Shown here: one piece after another, positions 36,636-45,698 of the stretch
Layout of the letters: each line of letters begins with the position of its first letter
How positions within the stretch are numbered: the stretch's first letter is position 1
Source: Oscillospiraceae bacterium
GTDB lineage: Bacteria > Bacillota > Clostridia > Oscillospirales > Ruminococcaceae
DNA: 64,000 nt
Direction: 5' to 3'
NCBI GenBank assembly: GCA_009784825.1
Contig: WQXO01000001.1
Span: 189,599 to 253,598 of the forward strand
Position numbers and translations under genes: made by a program
Notes under the pieces: generated by a model
What the model was told of the DNA's origin: nothing
The model's database searches: none
What the model saw: the letters and a program-made list of their open reading frames with translations, nothing else

Positions 36636-37478
36636 TTATATTTCGTTCATGTCCCATGACGCTAAATAAAAGTTTGCGATGATTTCTTTCCCGGGTAGCA
36701 GCTTTTCGGTGAGTGCCACCGAAGCGGGTGTGACCGCCGCTACAGAAAGCTTACCCTCGGGTCTTACCTTAGGAACCTCTTTCAGCAGTTGGGAGAATAA
36801 TGCGATTAGTTGTTTTTTTGCATCAGGCAGACACCATACGAAGCTGACGTATAACCCGTCCTCCTGTGCGTCCTCAATGAATATTGCGGCTTGTATGCCG
36901 TTGTTGTTTTTTGCACATAAGCACAAGGGTTTCACATAATCCTCGTCCTCACCGCTTGCAAGGTCTTGCACGTATTGCTCACCGTCTCTTTTGAGGTTAA
37001 GCCAGAAGATGTTGCGGTCGGCTTTCGACAGTTCAAAGAACGGAACAATCGGCATTGTGTTTTGGCTGTCGGGGAGCTTGATGTCTTTTAATTCGGAGAT
37101 GTCTACCTGACATACATAACCCTCCTCCTCTGATACCGAGAAGTTATCCTGTTCGGCGAAGAAGAGGTACATGGGGTCAGTTTTTCCGTTTGCCGCAAAC
37201 GAACAAACGACGGGGGAAACCGTTTCGTCGGCGAAGCTGCACAGGAATTGCAGCATGGTTGTGCCTACGCCCTGCCTGCGGTATTCATCGGAGACCGCAA
37301 TGTATTCCACCATAAAAAGTGGCTCGTCAAGGCTGAACACCAATACACCGCACGCTGTCCCTTCCGAGATTGCACCGATTGCGTAAAGCTCCTCCCTTAA
37401 AATCATTTCAACATGCTCTTGAGTCAGAATGGGTGCGAACCATTTTATGGTTTCGCCTGTAATTTTGATACATTCCAT
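36636..37478 (-). CDS. GNAT-like acetyltransferase with a second C-terminal domain, copy 1
   Basis: The ATG at 37478 (MECIKITGET) follows GAAAGGCGG. An ATG 36 bases upstream is excluded because the predicted promoter's -10 box lies only 4 bases before it. The 280-residue protein has an N-terminal GNAT fold with the acetyl-CoA loop in VSDEYRRQGVGTTMLQFL (near residue 66-83). A second about 140-residue domain (MPIVPFFELSKADRNIFWLNL) of unknown type follows. A paralog lies at 44337-45230. Each copy adjoins one large putative cargo gene, so they may modify, chaperone or neutralise cargo. This is inference. It is the first gene of the leftward unit with the kinase-like protein. Confidence 0.7.
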   Translation of the reverse strand: MECIKITGETIKWFAPILTQEHVEMILREELYAIGAISEGTACGVLVFSLDEPLFMVEYIAVSDEYRRQGVGTTMLQFLCSFADETVSPVVCSFAANGKTDPMYLFFAEQDNFSVSEEEGYVCQVDISELKDIKLPDSQNTMPIVPFFELSKADRNIFWLNLKRDGEQYVQDLASGEDEDYVKPLCLCAKNNNGIQAAIFIEDAQEDGLYVSFVWCLPDAKKQLIALFSQLLKEVPKVRPEGKLSVAAVTPASVALTEKLLPGKEIIANFYLASWDMNEI

Positions 37479-37518
37479 ATATTGAACCGCCTTTCGTTTT
37501 GTAATATTTTTCATGTTG

Positions 37519-37546
37519 ATTATATCACATATTACACAAAAGGCAA
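37519..37546 (-). promoter_or_regulatory. promoter of the acetyltransferase/kinase-like unit
   Basis: On the minus strand, TTGCCT (37546-37541), 16 bases, TATAAT (37524-37519), with TG upstream of the -10. It points at the 37478 ATG. Confidence 0.6.
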
Positions 37547-37553
37547 AGCGAAT

Positions 37554-37579
37554 TTTAAAGATTTTAGTAAATCTTTAAA
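37554..37579. promoter_or_regulatory. 11-bp inverted repeat between divergent cargo promoters
   Basis: TTTAAAGATTT (37554-37564) and AAATCTTTAAA (37569-37579) flank a 4-base centre. It sits between the leftward promoter (37519-37546) and the rightward one (37599-37628), so a shared operator is plausible. CTTTAAA-type sequence also appears upstream of 50119. Confidence 0.5.
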
Positions 37580-37598
37580 CTATAACCCTTGTTTTCAA

Positions 37599-37628
37599 TT
37601 GACAAACTAATCCTTAACATGTTAATAT
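37599..37628 (+). promoter_or_regulatory. promoter of the rightward cargo/AAA operon
   Basis: TTGACA (37599-37604), 18 bases, TAATAT (37623-37628), giving a leader of about 40 bases before the ATG at 37677. Confidence 0.6.
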
Positions 37629-37676
37629 TAGACAATGGGGCGAGTATGCTTATTTGTGATTGTGAGGATTTTAGTT

Positions 37677-40475
37677 ATGGCTAATGATTTTGTTAAAGCA
37701 GGGGAAAAGAATATATTAGAGCATGAGCAGTGGGCGACACATGCCAAGGATTATGAAATTAAGCTCGCCGAAGCTCTTGCCAACGACACAGAGGTTAAGG
37801 AAGAGGCGAACAAGGCGTTGTTTAAAGTCGGGAAAGCCCTTTCTATGTATTACGGTTCGGGGCATAGGTTAATCGCCGCTCCCGAAAAGGAAAAAGAAGA
37901 AGAAAAATCAAAAGAAGAAACCAAAACAGAGCCGCCCAAGGATTTAATAAATGCGGTTGTTGTGTTGGAGCAAAAGACGGGGAACGAAGCTCCTATTGTT
38001 GAGCCTAAGTCCGAAGAACAGGAATCTACTACTAAAGAACAGAAGTCAAGCGAAACTCAATTAGTTCCGAAGGAAGCACCGCCCGAGATAAAAGAAAAAG
38101 AAGAAATCAAGAAAAAAGAAGAAACTAAAGAAAAAGAAGAAGTAAAAGAAACCGTTGAGGTTCGTGATGAGCCGCCGTTTTTTGACCCTGAGCCGAAAAG
38201 CGTAGAGGAGCTTAAAAAACTATATCATAAATTAGCTTTGAAGCACCATCCCGATAAGGGCGGAAAAAAGGAAAAAATGCAGACGGTTATTGATGAATAT
38301 ACTGTGTTGAAGGCAAAGCTTGAGCCGGAGAAACAGGACGTTCCAAATCCTGAGCAGACTGAACCCGAGCAAACCAAATCCGAAACTACCGAAACAACCG
38401 AGCAAATGAAAACTGAGCCTGAGCAGACCAAGTCTGAAACTATCGAGACCGCTCCTGTGCAGGATTTACTTAATAAGAAAAATGATACCAAACCAAAAGC
38501 AAAGTCTCTTGTTTCGGATACACCCGGCTCGCTTGAGATTAACCAGACCTTAACAGAGTCGTTCACCCATACACGGGACGGCAGGAAAAAGAAAGGTGAC
38601 TTAGTTAAAAACGCTCAAGAAATCGACCGAATTGTAAACAAGGACGGTTCTCTTGCAGAAAAAATGGGGCTGATGAAAAATGCCTTGCATGGCCCTAAGT
38701 CCATGAAAAACATCGCCAAGGAGATGAATGACCTTGACCCCATGTCAAGGTATGAATTAGGGTTGAACAGAAAAGCAGTAAACGAGGACATGAAGGACGA
38801 CGACTGGAATATCGGAAATAAGGACATGAGCGTTTCTAAATGGAGTCCCAAGCGTTTAACCGACAGCATTGCCGAAAGGAGAGCGGCGAACAAAAAAGAA
38901 CAGGAAAAGAAAAAAGCGAGAGCCGCCGGCTTCAGATTAAGCGATAACGCCAATGATTCTATTCCCCGAATGCTGAGAATGTATAAATGGTTGGGGGCGG
39001 ACGATGATGAATTAGTCATGTTTCGTGCCGCCATGATTGGCTGGTCGGTTAATGGGAAAACCTCACTTTATGACGTTGTGAAAGGCTCTGAAAGGGCAGG
39101 CGTTAAAGGGAGTGACGAAAACTCCGACAACGCCATTAAGCTGTATCAGACGCTTGACCCGTTCGGGTATTCGTATCTGCGGAATAAAGCCGCTGTTGAA
39201 CGGCAGTTCCCCCACGAGCATGTTTATCGTGAGATGATGGGTGACGAGGATATAGACGACGATTATGAGCATGAGGGGCAGAACGCTTTAGCCACAGAAA
39301 AAGAAACCGGGAAAATGAAAACCGCCGCAGGTCATGCTATGGGAATGTATTCCACTGATTTACATTCGATGATGGACGAGGGAATGAATAAGGGTAAGCG
39401 TGTGTCGGAGGGTATTAGAGATAGTGAGGGCGAAAAGTTCAGTGAAACCCGCAAGAAGTTAGCACAGACTTCGGGTATGTTGATGATGGAATCCCTGCCT
39501 TATATAAAAAAGGAAAAGGGCAAGAATGTGTTTTATTCCACCACGACGGCTAAAGCCTTGTCGGATTATCGAAAGCCGGGTAAGAGAATCACTGTTGAGA
39601 ATTTCACCAAGATGTCACAGGATGAGGGTGTGGCAGACAATAATTATAAGAAACCCGGCGGTTTGTCCTCGCTGATGAGTAAGCCTGTGCGGTTGCAAAT
39701 TCATCTTGACGGGCATGGCGGCGTTGACTTGAAAAAACATGGAGTTATGAAAGACGGCAACGACATGCTGATGATGAAGGCTACCGAGTTAGAGGTGGTT
39801 GACGGGTTGACGCAATACGATTATTTGGATAACGAGGGAAAACAAAAAATCAAGGGGTTCTCAAGTATTAATACTGTTACTTTAAGAGAGGTGGGTAATC
39901 CTTTAAATAAGTATAAGGAAAAGGATGCTGAAAGTGCGTTCGCCAACCCCCTGCTCCCGTATGCACCGCTTCCGAATGTTCCCGTAAAGGAAACACCTGT
40001 GACTGAAACACCTGTGACCGAAACCCCCATAATACAAGAAACCCCCGTAACACAGGAAACAACCGAAACAGGCGGCACTCCTATTGAAATAAAAAGCGAG
40101 ATGACCAACGACGAAGATGTCATTCCTGACGTTGAACCCAAAACCACACAGGAAAACGAAATTCAAATCGTCGAAACCCAAGAAAAGGACGACCGCTCTG
40201 AAGACCATGTCACTCTGTACAGCAAGTTAGAGCGGCTTCTCGACGAGGACAAGGGCGATGAATTGAAAAAGCCCACATCCGATTATAAGAGTGAGAATTA
40301 TGCTAATGCAATTATGGCGTTTTTACAGGACAGGGGAGAGAATTTAAAAGACCTGTCCGCAAAATCCGGTGACGATATTAAGAAAACTATTCTGTCACAC
40401 ATAAAAGACGACCAAAACAAATATACCGTTTTAGTGAGACTGTTCAGCCTTAAACAAAAGCCTAAAGCATTCTAA
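37677..40475 (+). CDS. J-domain protein with possible ADP-ribosyltransferase-like domain, probable CIS cargo
   Basis: The ATG at 37677 follows GAGGA by 8 bases, preferred to an ATG at 37635 without a ribosome site. The 932-residue protein has a helical N-terminus (about 1-65) and a Lys/Glu-rich low-complexity stretch. A J domain (about 170-215) follows with LYHKLALKHHPDKGG, the HPD triad near 191. Then come degenerate PEQTKSETTE repeats and a helical middle (about 280-560). About residues 615-740 resemble an ADP-ribosyltransferase core: DYRKPGKRI, KPVRLQIHLD, then GNDMLMMKATELEVVDG and NTVTLREV. The usual E-x-E is not clear, so this call is tentative. ETPVTETPVTETP repeats and a short helical tail end the protein. 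It opens the operon with an AAA+ gene 15 bases downstream. Confidence 0.6.
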   Translation: MANDFVKAGEKNILEHEQWATHAKDYEIKLAEALANDTEVKEEANKALFKVGKALSMYYGSGHRLIAAPEKEKEEEKSKEETKTEPPKDLINAVVVLEQKTGNEAPIVEPKSEEQESTTKEQKSSETQLVPKEAPPEIKEKEEIKKKEETKEKEEVKETVEVRDEPPFFDPEPKSVEELKKLYHKLALKHHPDKGGKKEKMQTVIDEYTVLKAKLEPEKQDVPNPEQTEPEQTKSETTETTEQMKTEPEQTKSETIETAPVQDLLNKKNDTKPKAKSLVSDTPGSLEINQTLTESFTHTRDGRKKKGDLVKNAQEIDRIVNKDGSLAEKMGLMKNALHGPKSMKNIAKEMNDLDPMSRYELGLNRKAVNEDMKDDDWNIGNKDMSVSKWSPKRLTDSIAERRAANKKEQEKKKARAAGFRLSDNANDSIPRMLRMYKWLGADDDELVMFRAAMIGWSVNGKTSLYDVVKGSERAGVKGSDENSDNAIKLYQTLDPFGYSYLRNKAAVERQFPHEHVYREMMGDEDIDDDYEHEGQNALATEKETGKMKTAAGHAMGMYSTDLHSMMDEGMNKGKRVSEGIRDSEGEKFSETRKKLAQTSGMLMMESLPYIKKEKGKNVFYSTTTAKALSDYRKPGKRITVENFTKMSQDEGVADNNYKKPGGLSSLMSKPVRLQIHLDGHGGVDLKKHGVMKDGNDMLMMKATELEVVDGLTQYDYLDNEGKQKIKGFSSINTVTLREVGNPLNKYKEKDAESAFANPLLPYAPLPNVPVKETPVTETPVTETPIIQETPVTQETTETGGTPIEIKSEMTNDEDVIPDVEPKTTQENEIQIVETQEKDDRSEDHVTLYSKLERLLDEDKGDELKKPTSDYKSENYANAIMAFLQDRGENLKDLSAKSGDDIKKTILSHIKDDQNKYTVLVRLFSLKQKPKAF

Positions 40476-40490
40476 ATGTAGGATAATATA

Positions 40491-42653
40491 ATGGAAAACA
40501 AGCCGCTTAAAGATTTAACCGAGTTTTATTTCGGTGAAGAAAACCCTGTGTATTATAAATCTCATCAGGAGCAGATTGGCTCGTGGGTGAGGTTTGTGGA
40601 TATGCTGTTAGCGGCATTGTTAATTCGCAAGCAGAACGGTGAAATTCTCTTATCTGTTCCCGGAGAGCGGGAGGACGCTTTTGTGGCGTTGGAGAAAATA
40701 GAAAGTGCTGATTATGTAATCCCTGAGTTCACCGAAATAATGGAGAAAATATTCGAGTGTGGGGCTGAGTTATATGATGATGGTGTTGTTCTCCCTTTGA
40801 ACGATTTAATCTTGAAATTAAGGCTCAACCCCTTTGAAATATTCTGCGTTGTTTTGGCATTTGCGGTTGAGCGTGACCGGAAATATGAAGCGGTGTTCAA
40901 TGTTTTAGGTAGCAGCTCAGAAATAAAAAAACCCACCCTCGGATTGGCGTATGAGCTTTTTTCGATGGTGGTGAGCTTGGATTATGGGGAGGCGTTTTTC
41001 TTCTCCCATTGTCACAGCAACTGCTCGAAATTTTTGTTCGAGAGCTTCGCCGATAAACCCGAACAATCCCGCTTGGCGAAACCCCTGTCGCTTAATAAAA
41101 TGGCGTTGTATTATTTAGCGGACACGAAATTGCCCTTTGATGAAATTCCCGCTTTTTGTGAGTTTTTCCCCGCCGCTTCAATGAATGAAGAAGTCCTTTG
41201 TCATGAAGACGAGATTAACATATGCACTGCATTAATTAACAGTGAGTTTTCATTAGGTTCAGGCAAGCAGACCTGCTTATTAAATTTACACGGGCCCGAC
41301 GGGAGCGGGCGGCGGTTCATTTTAAGAAAAGCCTGTGCCGATTTAAGCTTAGATGTAATTGTTGCCGACTGCACTGCTTTTTTGAAAATGCCGCTTTACG
41401 ATATGAGGAAACAGGCGGGCATGCTGGCGGGGTACAGTATATTAAGCGGGGCTGTGCTGTGTTTAAACGAGTTCAATATTACACGGGAAAATCAAGATAT
41501 AGCACGTGAAATGCTGAAATTCCTGTCGCAGTCGATGAGCTTCACGGCAATCATCAGCAACACTCGAATGATTGTGCCACCCCCCGATACCTGTGTGTAT
41601 CACGGGTTTGAGGTAAAGTCCACCTCCTTCGAGGAACAGCGTGGCTTGTGGAATTATTTTGCGAATGTCGGCGGGTACACATTTAATGACGACGTGGATA
41701 TTGAAAAAGTTATTTCCACCTTTGATTTACCTGCAGGGCATATAAAAGATGTGCTGCAATTAGCACAAATTCAAGCGGCTGTTAATGAGGGTGTTATAAC
41801 TCACCGAAATATATGTGACGCAATTCGGGAGAAAAACCGTGTCGAAATCAGTGCTTTTGCCGAGTTAATGCGAACCGAGTTCACATGGGGTGACCTTGTC
41901 CTCGGGGAGGAAAGTGTTAACATGCTCCAAAAAGTGTGCAATCGTGTTTTGTATAAACGTGTAGTAAACGACAAATGGGGAATGGGGAGAAAACTTCCGT
42001 ACGGGCGGGGGTTGTCTGTAGTGTTATACGGGCCACCCGGAACAGGTAAAACTATGGCGGCACAGGTTATCGCCAATGAAATCGGCAGGGATATTTATAG
42101 GATTGACCTGTCACGCATGATTAGTAAATATATCGGGGAGACCGAGAAGAATTTGGGTGAGGTGTTTGATGCGGCACAAAACGTAAATGCGGTGCTGTTT
42201 TTCGATGAGGCTGACGCACTGTTCACCAAACGAACCGAGGTTAAGGAAGCAAGGGACAAATACGCCAATACCGAAACCTCGTATCTGTTACAGAAAATCG
42301 AAGCCTATAACGGGATTACTGTTCTTGCCACGAACAACGCCTCTAACTTTGATGTGGCGTTTAAGCGGCGAATAAACTATTTCGTGAATATAGAAATGCC
42401 TAATCCCGAGGAGAGGCTTAAGCTTTGGCAGTCGCTGATTACCGAGAAAATGCCGCTTGACGACAGTGTAAACATATCGGCATTAGCACGGAAGTTTGAG
42501 CTTTCGGGGAGTGAGATTAAATCGGCATTAATAGAGGCGGCTTATGCGGCGGCGGCAGGGAATTCCCGAATTACGCAGGAGATGTTGTTGACTGCTATAT
42601 CGGACGAGTATAAAAAAAGCGGGCGAATTATATTTAAACAAGACATGAGGTAA
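40491..42653 (+). CDS. CIS-associated AAA+ ATPase, copy 1
   Basis: The 720-residue protein resembles AAA+ ATPases of Afp/PVC-type injection loci (Afp15/Pvc15 role). About residues 1-240 are a helical N-domain. A first, degenerate ATPase module has GPDGSGRR in place of a Walker A. The active module starts near 470: Walker A GPPGTGKT (near 513), IDLSRMISKYIGETEKN, Walker B AVLFFDEADALF and arginine-finger region FKRRINYFVNIEMPNPEER. It is homologous over its whole length to 46125-48434. These ATPases are thought to help CIS assembly or cargo handling. It lies directly behind the J-domain gene and before the 551-residue gene (12-base gap), tying it to the cargo operon. Confidence 0.88.
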   Translation: MENKPLKDLTEFYFGEENPVYYKSHQEQIGSWVRFVDMLLAALLIRKQNGEILLSVPGEREDAFVALEKIESADYVIPEFTEIMEKIFECGAELYDDGVVLPLNDLILKLRLNPFEIFCVVLAFAVERDRKYEAVFNVLGSSSEIKKPTLGLAYELFSMVVSLDYGEAFFFSHCHSNCSKFLFESFADKPEQSRLAKPLSLNKMALYYLADTKLPFDEIPAFCEFFPAASMNEEVLCHEDEINICTALINSEFSLGSGKQTCLLNLHGPDGSGRRFILRKACADLSLDVIVADCTAFLKMPLYDMRKQAGMLAGYSILSGAVLCLNEFNITRENQDIAREMLKFLSQSMSFTAIISNTRMIVPPPDTCVYHGFEVKSTSFEEQRGLWNYFANVGGYTFNDDVDIEKVISTFDLPAGHIKDVLQLAQIQAAVNEGVITHRNICDAIREKNRVEISAFAELMRTEFTWGDLVLGEESVNMLQKVCNRVLYKRVVNDKWGMGRKLPYGRGLSVVLYGPPGTGKTMAAQVIANEIGRDIYRIDLSRMISKYIGETEKNLGEVFDAAQNVNAVLFFDEADALFTKRTEVKEARDKYANTETSYLLQKIEAYNGITVLATNNASNFDVAFKRRINYFVNIEMPNPEERLKLWQSLITEKMPLDDSVNISALARKFELSGSEIKSALIEAAYAAAAGNSRITQEMLLTAISDEYKKSGRIIFKQDMR

Positions 42654-42665
42654 AAGGGGGAAATT

Positions 42666-44321
42666 ATGAGCGGAACGGAACACAAACAAAAGAATAAATT
42701 AATCGACGCTAATCAGCAGTTAGTGCAAAATGCGGTTTTTCAAATGGAGGAAAACCCGGTTCAGTATATTGAGGAGATTCCGGTTCAGGACACTACACAC
42801 CGGGCGATTGAACTGACTGATGAACAGCAGATAATTCAACAGCAGGTGCAGGAAATCAACATTGATTTAACCACTCACCGTGCTGTTGTTGTTCCCGAGA
42901 AAACTGCACCTGTTAGGCAAGCACCGCAGGTCAACCGAATGGACACCAAGGCCGAACGTAACGCTTTTAAGAAAGAGCAGAAAAAGCGTGCGGAAAAAAA
43001 GTGGTGGCAAGGCTTCCAAAGGGAGGAGGAGCGTGAAAAATCCCTTGAGCTTGCCGACAGTAAGTGGGCGAAAAAGGAAAAGATTCAAGGGAAAAAGACA
43101 GTTAAGGACGTTTATGACGAGGTAAAAGAAGGGGTTTTCACCGGCTTTGAAAAGCTGCCCTACGCCCTAAAAAATCAGCTTGCCTCCGACTATATAAAGG
43201 GTGAATTCTTTCAAAAAATTTCGGGGTTGAAAACCGAGAGGGATATAAAAAAGTTCATTAATTCATTAGAAACAAAGGAGCTGCACAATCCTGTTATGCG
43301 GTTGGGGCTTTCGATGGGGGCGAGAGAGGGTTATAATGGGGTGACAAAGGAAACCTTCCGCCAGATTGATAACCTTATGGCGTGCAAAATTATGAAAAAC
43401 ACGTTAATGCCGTCGCCGAATAACCCGGATATATCGAACGAGGATTTGCTTCAGCATAAGGCGGCACAGCTGTTCATCGCCAAGAACCTGTATCTCGCAC
43501 ATGTAGGGAAGTTATCGAGAGTTGGGCGAACCGGCTCTAAATATGTTGAGCCGGGCAATGATGTGAAATATGAATGGGGCGAACCCGTTACTACGGCGTT
43601 TGTGCATTGCTCACGTGTGCATTATGTGTTCCCTAAAGCCGACGATGAGGTTATGCAAAGTCAACAGAAAGAGATGTGGAACGCACTCTATAACACGACT
43701 ACGGGAATGAAAGACGGCATAGGCGGCTTGAACGGCGGGAACAAGTTAAGGGGAAGCTCAACCCACTCTATTAAACAAAGAAAAGTCAAGACCGACAAAA
43801 CCCCCGAGGTTAAAGCAGAGGAAGACAAGGTTAAGTTTAACTTTAAAGGGCAGATGGGTTTAAACGCGGCAATCGGCGGATTAGGTAATTCGGGCGTGGG
43901 CGGTCAATCGCTTAAGCGTGACGGTACCTGCGGACACGTCTATTCCATGAGGAAAGAGGGTGGAGTCGGCGTTTACGGCGGTTATTTAATCGGGTTTGAA
44001 TCCGACGAGTATAAGAAAACCAATCAAATGGGGCATACACATAACATGATGGCGACAGGGGAGCATGCCTCGAGCTTCGGCTGTCAGCGTGTCGACGAGA
44101 GGGGTGCGAAGTATGGCGGGCGTGAGGTGGATTTGTCGGAGTTCACCACCGAGCAGATTAACACTAAATTAACCGAATTCGACAAGGGAATGAGACACCT
44201 CATGGCGACTGACATGGACGAGTATGAACATATGATTGACAGGTTAGTCGGGAATGTTATGGATGCCGGCGAGTTAATGCAATTTGAGAGCGTTATTAAA
44301 ACTGCGGTCAGCAAAATATAA
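42666..44321 (+). CDS. 551-residue protein of unknown fold, probable CIS cargo
   Basis: No family recognised. The N-terminus (MSGTEHK..., NQQLVQNAVFQ, NPVQ) resembles that of the 1284-residue kinase-like protein. The order MSGxE, NQQ, VFQ, PVQ is shared, suggesting a common packaging leader. A basic helical linker follows (about 95-145, AERNAFKKEQKKRAEKKWWQ). The middle is helical (GFEKLPYALKNQLASDYIKGE). A Gly-rich, His/Cys-containing C-terminal domain holds GGVGVYGGYLIGFES and MGHTHNMMATGEHASSFGC (about 455-473). Those His and Cys residues could form a catalytic or metal site, but no enzyme family is claimed. AAAGGGGG precedes the ATG. An acetyltransferase-like gene follows after 15 bases. 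Confidence 0.6.
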   Translation: MSGTEHKQKNKLIDANQQLVQNAVFQMEENPVQYIEEIPVQDTTHRAIELTDEQQIIQQQVQEINIDLTTHRAVVVPEKTAPVRQAPQVNRMDTKAERNAFKKEQKKRAEKKWWQGFQREEEREKSLELADSKWAKKEKIQGKKTVKDVYDEVKEGVFTGFEKLPYALKNQLASDYIKGEFFQKISGLKTERDIKKFINSLETKELHNPVMRLGLSMGAREGYNGVTKETFRQIDNLMACKIMKNTLMPSPNNPDISNEDLLQHKAAQLFIAKNLYLAHVGKLSRVGRTGSKYVEPGNDVKYEWGEPVTTAFVHCSRVHYVFPKADDEVMQSQQKEMWNALYNTTTGMKDGIGGLNGGNKLRGSSTHSIKQRKVKTDKTPEVKAEEDKVKFNFKGQMGLNAAIGGLGNSGVGGQSLKRDGTCGHVYSMRKEGGVGVYGGYLIGFESDEYKKTNQMGHTHNMMATGEHASSFGCQRVDERGAKYGGREVDLSEFTTEQINTKLTEFDKGMRHLMATDMDEYEHMIDRLVGNVMDAGELMQFESVIKTAVSKI

Positions 44322-44336
44322 ATAACGGGAGGGGTT

Positions 44337-45230
44337 ATGGCAGATACTAAGTTATCCGTTGATTCGATGGAGCCGATTGATATTACGCCGATTGATAAAG
44401 ATAATATGTCGTTTTTCGAGCCGATGCTGCCCGTTGAAATGGTCACACTTTTAAAAAACGAGCTTGCGTTTGCTATGGGGGCGGTTGTTGATAATACGGC
44501 TTGCGGGATTATTGTGGTTCAGCCCCTTGAAGTGTCCGCACAGATATTGTGGATTTTTGTTGCGGAGGATTATCGGCGGGAATATATAGGCAGCACACTT
44601 TTCGGTGAGATAACAGAGTATTTACAAAACCCGGACAGCTTTCAAATGAGCGGTGTGTTCTGCCGTTACAGCGTTAAGGACGATGACAGTGACAGTGAGG
44701 TTAAGGCGTTCTTAGAAAGTGTGGATTTTGAGCAGAACGAAACGGGGGAGTATAGCGTCAGTCTTACCCTTGCCGAGTTAAACGAGATTGAATTTGCACA
44801 AAACCCGGATGCTTCGGTGGCGTATTTCCCTGTTATGAAGCTGTCACCCTTTCACTTGTATAAATTAAACGAAGAACTTGACAGGCAGGAGGCGAACTTT
44901 TCGGGGGAGCAGATTTCCTTTGATTCTGTAATGCCGTATTGTTCGACTGTTATGTACCGCTCGGAGAAACCGACGGGGTGTGTTTGCGTTTCTGACGGAA
45001 TGGACGACAAAGACAAAATCCTCACCGTTTTGTTTATCGGTGAAAAAGATACCAGAGCCATTAACGGCATGTTCCGTAATGCGGCGGCGGCTTTAACCGA
45101 GAAGCACTCGCCCGACACGATTTTGCGTGTTCCGATTGTTTCGGAATCTGCGGGCAGAATGGCAAAGCTGATGTTTAAAAACAAGGAAAAGATTTGTGAA
45201 AAGGTATTTATAGCACAACATTATTTTTAA
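44337..45230 (+). CDS. GNAT-like acetyltransferase with a second C-terminal domain, copy 2
   Basis: The 297-residue paralog of 36636-37478 has the same two-part plan. The N-terminal GNAT-like fold carries VDNTACGIIVVQPLE, and VAEDYRREYIGSTLFGEI (near 79-96) is the acetyl-CoA loop region, less canonical than in copy 1 (EYIG for QGVG). The C-terminal domain shares FPVMKLSPFHLYKLN with PIVPFFELSKADRNIFWLN of copy 1. It follows the 551-residue gene after 15 bases with CGGGAGGGG upstream. Role with the cargo is inferred from the matching placement of both copies. Confidence 0.68.
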   Translation: MADTKLSVDSMEPIDITPIDKDNMSFFEPMLPVEMVTLLKNELAFAMGAVVDNTACGIIVVQPLEVSAQILWIFVAEDYRREYIGSTLFGEITEYLQNPDSFQMSGVFCRYSVKDDDSDSEVKAFLESVDFEQNETGEYSVSLTLAELNEIEFAQNPDASVAYFPVMKLSPFHLYKLNEELDRQEANFSGEQISFDSVMPYCSTVMYRSEKPTGCVCVSDGMDDKDKILTVLFIGEKDTRAINGMFRNAAAALTEKHSPDTILRVPIVSESAGRMAKLMFKNKEKICEKVFIAQHYF

Positions 45231-45312
45231 TTTTTGATTTTTAATTTTTCGTCAGACAAGGCGGAGTTTCCGTGGGAAATCCAACGCAGTATGGCGAAAA
45301 ATAAAGGAGTGA
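45231..45312. repeat. AT-rich direct repeats and partial palindrome before the PAAR-like gene
   Basis: Three ATTTTTAATTTTT-type units (45231-45249) are followed by TTTTTCGTCAGACAAGGCGG and an inverted-like GCAGTATGGCGAAAAAT. A common kind of clostridial intergenic repeat; no terminator is clear. Confidence 0.45.
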
Positions 45313-45316
45313 AATT

Positions 45317-45697
45317 ATGGCAATATGTGCTTGTGTGGGTGCTAACATGATGTGCCCTTTCGGGACTGCACCCGCAACATTAGTCGCTAACTCTCAGACA
45401 ACTGTGTTAGGGCCCTCCGGTCCGCTCGCAACAATTATGGATAATAAACCCGGTGCGAATGTTCCGACCTTCGGAATGTGCAACAACCCTGCCAACCCTG
45501 CTACCGTGCGTCCGCCGCCTGTGTTTTTCACACCCGCTCCCTGTGTCCCGAATACATCTGCACCGTGGATGCCGGGCAGCTCTACCGTGCTTATAGGAGG
45601 ATTCCCTGCTTTGAACAATTCCTCCACGCTTATGTGTGCGTGGGGCGGGGTAATATCTATGACTAATCCGGGGCAGACGAGTGTTATGGTTCCGTGA
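45317..45697 (+). CDS. PAAR-like spike-tip protein (DUF4280)
   Basis: The 126-residue protein fits DUF4280/PAAR-like tip proteins that cap the spike of contractile injection systems. MAICACVGANMMCPFGTAP, VLGPSGPLATIMDNKPGANVP, FGMCNNPANPATV, then CVPNTSAPWMPGS and LIGGFPALNNSSTLMCAWGG match the family's repeating beta layout. The paired Cys residues may bind a metal. GGAGTGAAATT precedes the ATG. It closes the rightward cargo operon, about 85 bases after the acetyltransferase-like gene. Being beside cargo rather than among baseplate genes, it may pair with a particular effector. Confidence 0.88.
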   Translation: MAICACVGANMMCPFGTAPATLVANSQTTVLGPSGPLATIMDNKPGANVPTFGMCNNPANPATVRPPPVFFTPAPCVPNTSAPWMPGSSTVLIGGFPALNNSSTLMCAWGGVISMTNPGQTSVMVP

Positions 45698-45698
45698 C

